Origin: Halovivax gelatinilyticus
GTDB lineage: Archaea > Halobacteriota > Halobacteria > Halobacteriales > Natrialbaceae
Reading direction: 5' to 3'
DNA length: 64,000 nucleotides
Assembly (NCBI RefSeq): GCF_024300625.1
Contig: NZ_CP101322.1
Location: 2,121,992-2,185,991, forward strand
Position 1 is the stretch's first letter. The number at the start of each line of letters is the position of its first letter. The notes under the pieces are model-generated. The model saw nothing but the letters and a program-made list of their open reading frames with translations, made no database searches and was not told the origin of the DNA. The position numbers and the translations under genes were made by a program. This document shows, one piece after another, positions 61,829 through 64,000 of the stretch.

Positions 61829-62875
61829 ATGTCCGGCGGACCCGACGGTGGAGAGGCGGGCGATGCGGTCGCGTCGGCGAACCAGTCCGCCGACCGGACG
61901 AGACGGCGTTGCTCGCGACGAACCGTTCTCCTGGCCGCCGGGGGCACGGCCGCGTTCGCCACGCCGGTGTTCGGCTCCGCGCGCTCGTCCGGCGAGTCGG
62001 CGACGGCTCACGTCGTCGTCCATCCGGGACCGACCCCGCTGTACGCGCGACTGGTCGACGGGCCGGTCGGGCTCGCCAGTCCGTGGACGACCGTCCACGC
62101 GGCGGCTGCGGCGGCCGTCGAAGACGCCCTCGAGCAGGTTGCTGAGCACGCAGAACGGACCGGACGCGACCGATTCACCGTGGCCGTCGAACGCGGCGAC
62201 CCGGTCGGCGCCCCGCTCAGCGTCTTCTCACCGCTCGACGCCCTGGTCCCGGCCGACCGGATCTACGAGCGGTTCCGCGAGGTCGTCGAATCGGGTCGGG
62301 ACGCCGCCGACGCCCGCTGTCACCTGCTGTTGTGGTGGAGTCCGCTCGACGTCGACCTCGGCTACGGCCGAACGGTTCCCGGTAACGGCCGCGTCGGACC
62401 CGACGGCGACACTGGCGGACTGACGGTAGCCAACATCGGGGCGACCGAACTCTGGGACGGGCGGGCCGTCACCCGAAACATGGCGATTCACGAGGTGTTA
62501 CACACCTACCTCGAGTCGGGGATCGTCGCGTCGATCACCGGCTCCGGCTGCGATCACTCCCTCGGTCGCGTCGTCGAGACTGCCGCCGGCGTGCGCGAGG
62601 TGACGCCGATGGCGACCGCGTACGCGGGCGGCTCCGCGCCGTTCGGATCGAACGGCGACGTCGAGGACTGGTCCGGCGCGACGGCCGGAATCTCGGCGGG
62701 GCTCGTCGACTCCGGCGACGGCGATACCCGGTTCCAGGGCCGGGGCTGCGGCGACCACGACTCGTTCGTTCGTCACGACGGCACCGACGGCGTCTCGACG
62801 TGGACGCACACGACGGCGCTCAGCGAGGAGACGAAAGAGGCCGTCTGTCGGTACGCCGAGCGATCGCTTCGATAA
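61829..62875 (+). CDS. Tat-exported zincin-like metalloprotein
   Basis: 348 residues from ATG 61829 (a TTG three codons upstream is possible). The N-terminus has twin Arg ([13 protein letters not shown]30-R31) and a hydrophobic stretch, a Tat signal. A putative zinc site His-Glu-Val-Leu-His (221-225) is followed by TYLESG. Two later Cys-containing loops ([18 protein letters not shown]) may be disulfides or a third ligand. No named peptidase family is evident; an exported metallopeptidase is the best guess. Confidence 0.7.
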   Translation: MSGGPDGGEAGDAVASANQSADRTRRRCSRRTVLLAAGGTAAFATPVFGSARSSGESATAHVVVHPGPTPLYARLVDGPVGLASPWTTVHAAAAAAVEDALEQVAEHAERTGRDRFTVAVERGDPVGAPLSVFSPLDALVPADRIYERFREVVESGRDAADARCHLLLWWSPLDVDLGYGRTVPGNGRVGPDGDTGGLTVANIGATELWDGRAVTRNMAIHEVLHTYLESGIVASITGSGCDHSLGRVVETAAGVREVTPMATAYAGGSAPFGSNGDVEDWSGATAGISAGLVDSGDGDTRFQGRGCGDHDSFVRHDGTDGVSTWTHTTALSEETKEAVCRYAERSLR

Positions 62876-62910
62876 CGCCGAATCACCGACCGCACGCGGG
62901 ATGGACAAGC

Positions 62911-62917
62911 CTTTAAG
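62911..62917 (+). promoter_or_regulatory. TATA box of the ribosomal operon
   Basis: CTTTAAG lies 26-32 nt before the L39e ATG, fitting a leaderless transcript. Confidence 0.55.
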
Positions 62918-62942
62918 GACGGGTGGGTTACTCCCGGCCACT

Positions 62943-63095
62943 ATGGGTAAGAAGTCCAAGGGCAAGAAAAAGCGCCTGGCGAAACTTGCGAACCAGAACA
63001 CGCGAGTGCCGGCGTGGGTAATGCTCAAAACCGACATGAACGTCCAGCGAAACCCGAAGCGACGCAACTGGCGGCGCAACGATACTGACGAATAA
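62943..63095 (+). CDS. rpl39e: ribosomal protein L39e
   Basis: 50 residues, Lys/Arg-rich ([40 protein letters not shown]), the exact size and pattern of archaeal/eukaryotic L39e, which lies in the exit tunnel of the large subunit. The stop overlaps the L31e start. Confidence 0.95.
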   Translation: MGKKSKGKKKRLAKLANQNTRVPAWVMLKTDMNVQRNPKRRNWRRNDTDE

Positions 63096-63373
63096 TGAGC
63101 GCAAGTGACTTCGAAGAGCGGGTCGTAACCGTCCCGCTCCGCGACGTGAAAGCCGCACCGAACCACGAAGCCGCCGACCGCGCGATGTCGATCGTTCGCG
63201 CACACCTCGCAAAGCACTTCAAGGTCGACGAGGACGTCGTTCGACTCGATCCCTCGATCAACGAGGAGATCTGGGCGAACGGTCGCGCGAATCCGCCGCG
63301 GAAACTCCGCGTCCGCGCGGCGCGCTTCGACGAGGCGGGCGAACCGGTTGTCGAAGCCGAGTTCGCCGAGTAA
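63095..63373 (+). CDS. rpl31e: ribosomal protein L31e
   Basis: 92 residues. [20 protein letters not shown] and [20 protein letters not shown] identify L31e of the tunnel rim. It overlaps L39e by one base (TAATG) and is followed by aIF6, the conserved archaeal order. Confidence 0.95.
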   Translation: MSASDFEERVVTVPLRDVKAAPNHEAADRAMSIVRAHLAKHFKVDEDVVRLDPSINEEIWANGRANPPRKLRVRAARFDEAGEPVVEAEFAE

Positions 63374-63374
63374 C

Positions 63375-64000
63375 TTGCTCCGCGCCTCCTTCGCCGGCTC
63401 CGCGTACGTCGGCGTCTTCGCGTGTGCGACGGATAGCACCCTGCTCGTCAGACCGGACGCCGACGACGATCGGATCGAGGCGATCGCCGACGAACTCAGC
63501 GTGCGCGCCGTTCCGACGACCGTCGGCGGTGCCAGCACGGTCGGCGTCCTGGCGACCGGCAACGAGAACGGACTGCTGGTCAGCGACCGCCTCTACGACT
63601 ACGAGCGCGACCGACTCACCGAGGCGACCGACGTCGCCATCGGCGAACTTCCCGGGGCCATCAACGCCGCGGGAACGGTCGTTCTCGCGAACGACCACGG
63701 CGCGTACGTCCACCCGGACCTCACGCGCGAGGCGGTTCAGGTCGTCGAAGAGACGCTCGACGTTCCCGTTACGCGCGGGGACCTCGCGGGCGTTCGAACC
63801 GTCGGAACGGCCGCCGTCGCCACCAACGAAGGGGTCCTCTGTCACCCGAAGGCGACCGACGAGGAGCTCGACGTTCTCGAGGAGGCGCTCTCGGTCCGCG
63901 CCGATGTCGGCACGATCAACTACGGCGCGCCGCTGGTCGGCTCGGGCCTGCTCGCGAACGACGCTGGCTACGTCGTCGGCGAGGACACCACCGGCCCCGA
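63375..64000 (+). CDS. translation initiation factor aIF6, 3' end beyond the window
   Basis: From TTG 63375, one base after the L31e stop, the frame is open to the window end (208 residues). The pentein repeats are visible: [60 protein letters not shown]. aIF6 binds the 50S subunit and prevents premature joining. TTG is the only start in phase close to the stop of L31e. Confidence 0.9.
   Translation, partial: MLRASFAGSAYVGVFACATDSTLLVRPDADDDRIEAIADELSVRAVPTTVGGASTVGVLATGNENGLLVSDRLYDYERDRLTEATDVAIGELPGAINAAGTVVLANDHGAYVHPDLTREAVQVVEETLDVPVTRGDLAGVRTVGTAAVATNEGVLCHPKATDEELDVLEEALSVRADVGTINYGAPLVGSGLLANDAGYVVGEDTTGP

Overview
The window is a GC-rich stretch of a haloarchaeal (class Halobacteria) chromosome. 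The evidence is the strongly acidic deduced proteome, Tat-type signal peptides, TATA boxes placed about 22-30 nt before start codons (leaderless transcripts), Bat-type HTH and DUF7344-type regulators, archaeal-only genes (L39e, L31e, aIF6, ABCE1/RLI, PINA, archaemetzincin, DUF424, F420-type reductase) and many sensor kinases. Genus cannot be fixed from the sequence alone. No rRNA, tRNA, CRISPR array or complete insertion sequence was seen.

Region 1 (1-4.8 kb): a truncated Gfo/Idh/MocA oxidoreductase, three HTH regulators, a stand-alone response regulator, and a JAMM protease downstream of a BtuF-like metal/cobalamin receptor. Region 2 (4.8-11.4 kb) is accessory DNA with lower GC and many relics: two degenerate copies of the same VapBC-type junction, an orphan UPF0175 antitoxin, a RibD/DHFR-like gene killed by one TGA codon plus the tail of a paralogue, zinc-ribbon microproteins, a compact multi-hairpin non-coding RNA candidate and a membrane-anchored HNH nuclease. 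Region 3 (11.4-26.7 kb): two SDR enzymes, CadD-like exporter, sensor kinase, aldo/keto reductase whose 3' end is duplicated around a small toxin-antitoxin-like pair, an HxlR regulator with a palindrome at its start, two paralogous M32 carboxypeptidases, membrane proteins and an M20 peptidase.

Region 4 (26.7-36.8 kb): two giant paralogous wHTH-STAND ATPase-TPR proteins on either side of a PAS histidine kinase, with a relic of a third copy upstream, then the PIN/ATPase/KH protein PINA and a kinase relic. Region 5 (36.9-43.7 kb) has at its core a secretion cluster: DUF5305 protein, ER-type signal peptidase with a long membrane extension, a CARDB-type surface protein, a Tat-type DUF1102 protein, a membrane DUF7344 regulator and a second DUF1102-like secreted protein. 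I read it as an archaeal counterpart of the SipW/TasA matrix-fibre system.

Region 6 (43.8-64 kb) is mostly conserved housekeeping DNA: EMC6-like protein directly before ABCE1/RLI, two ABC exporters, archaemetzincin, UPF0146, HAD hydrolase, FAD-Rieske oxidoreductase, F420-dependent NADP reductase, thioredoxin, an ArsR/zinc-ribbon regulator, a TPR-DUF424 pair, ThpR, a Tat-exported zincin-like protein, and the ribosomal operon L39e-L31e-aIF6, which runs off the end.
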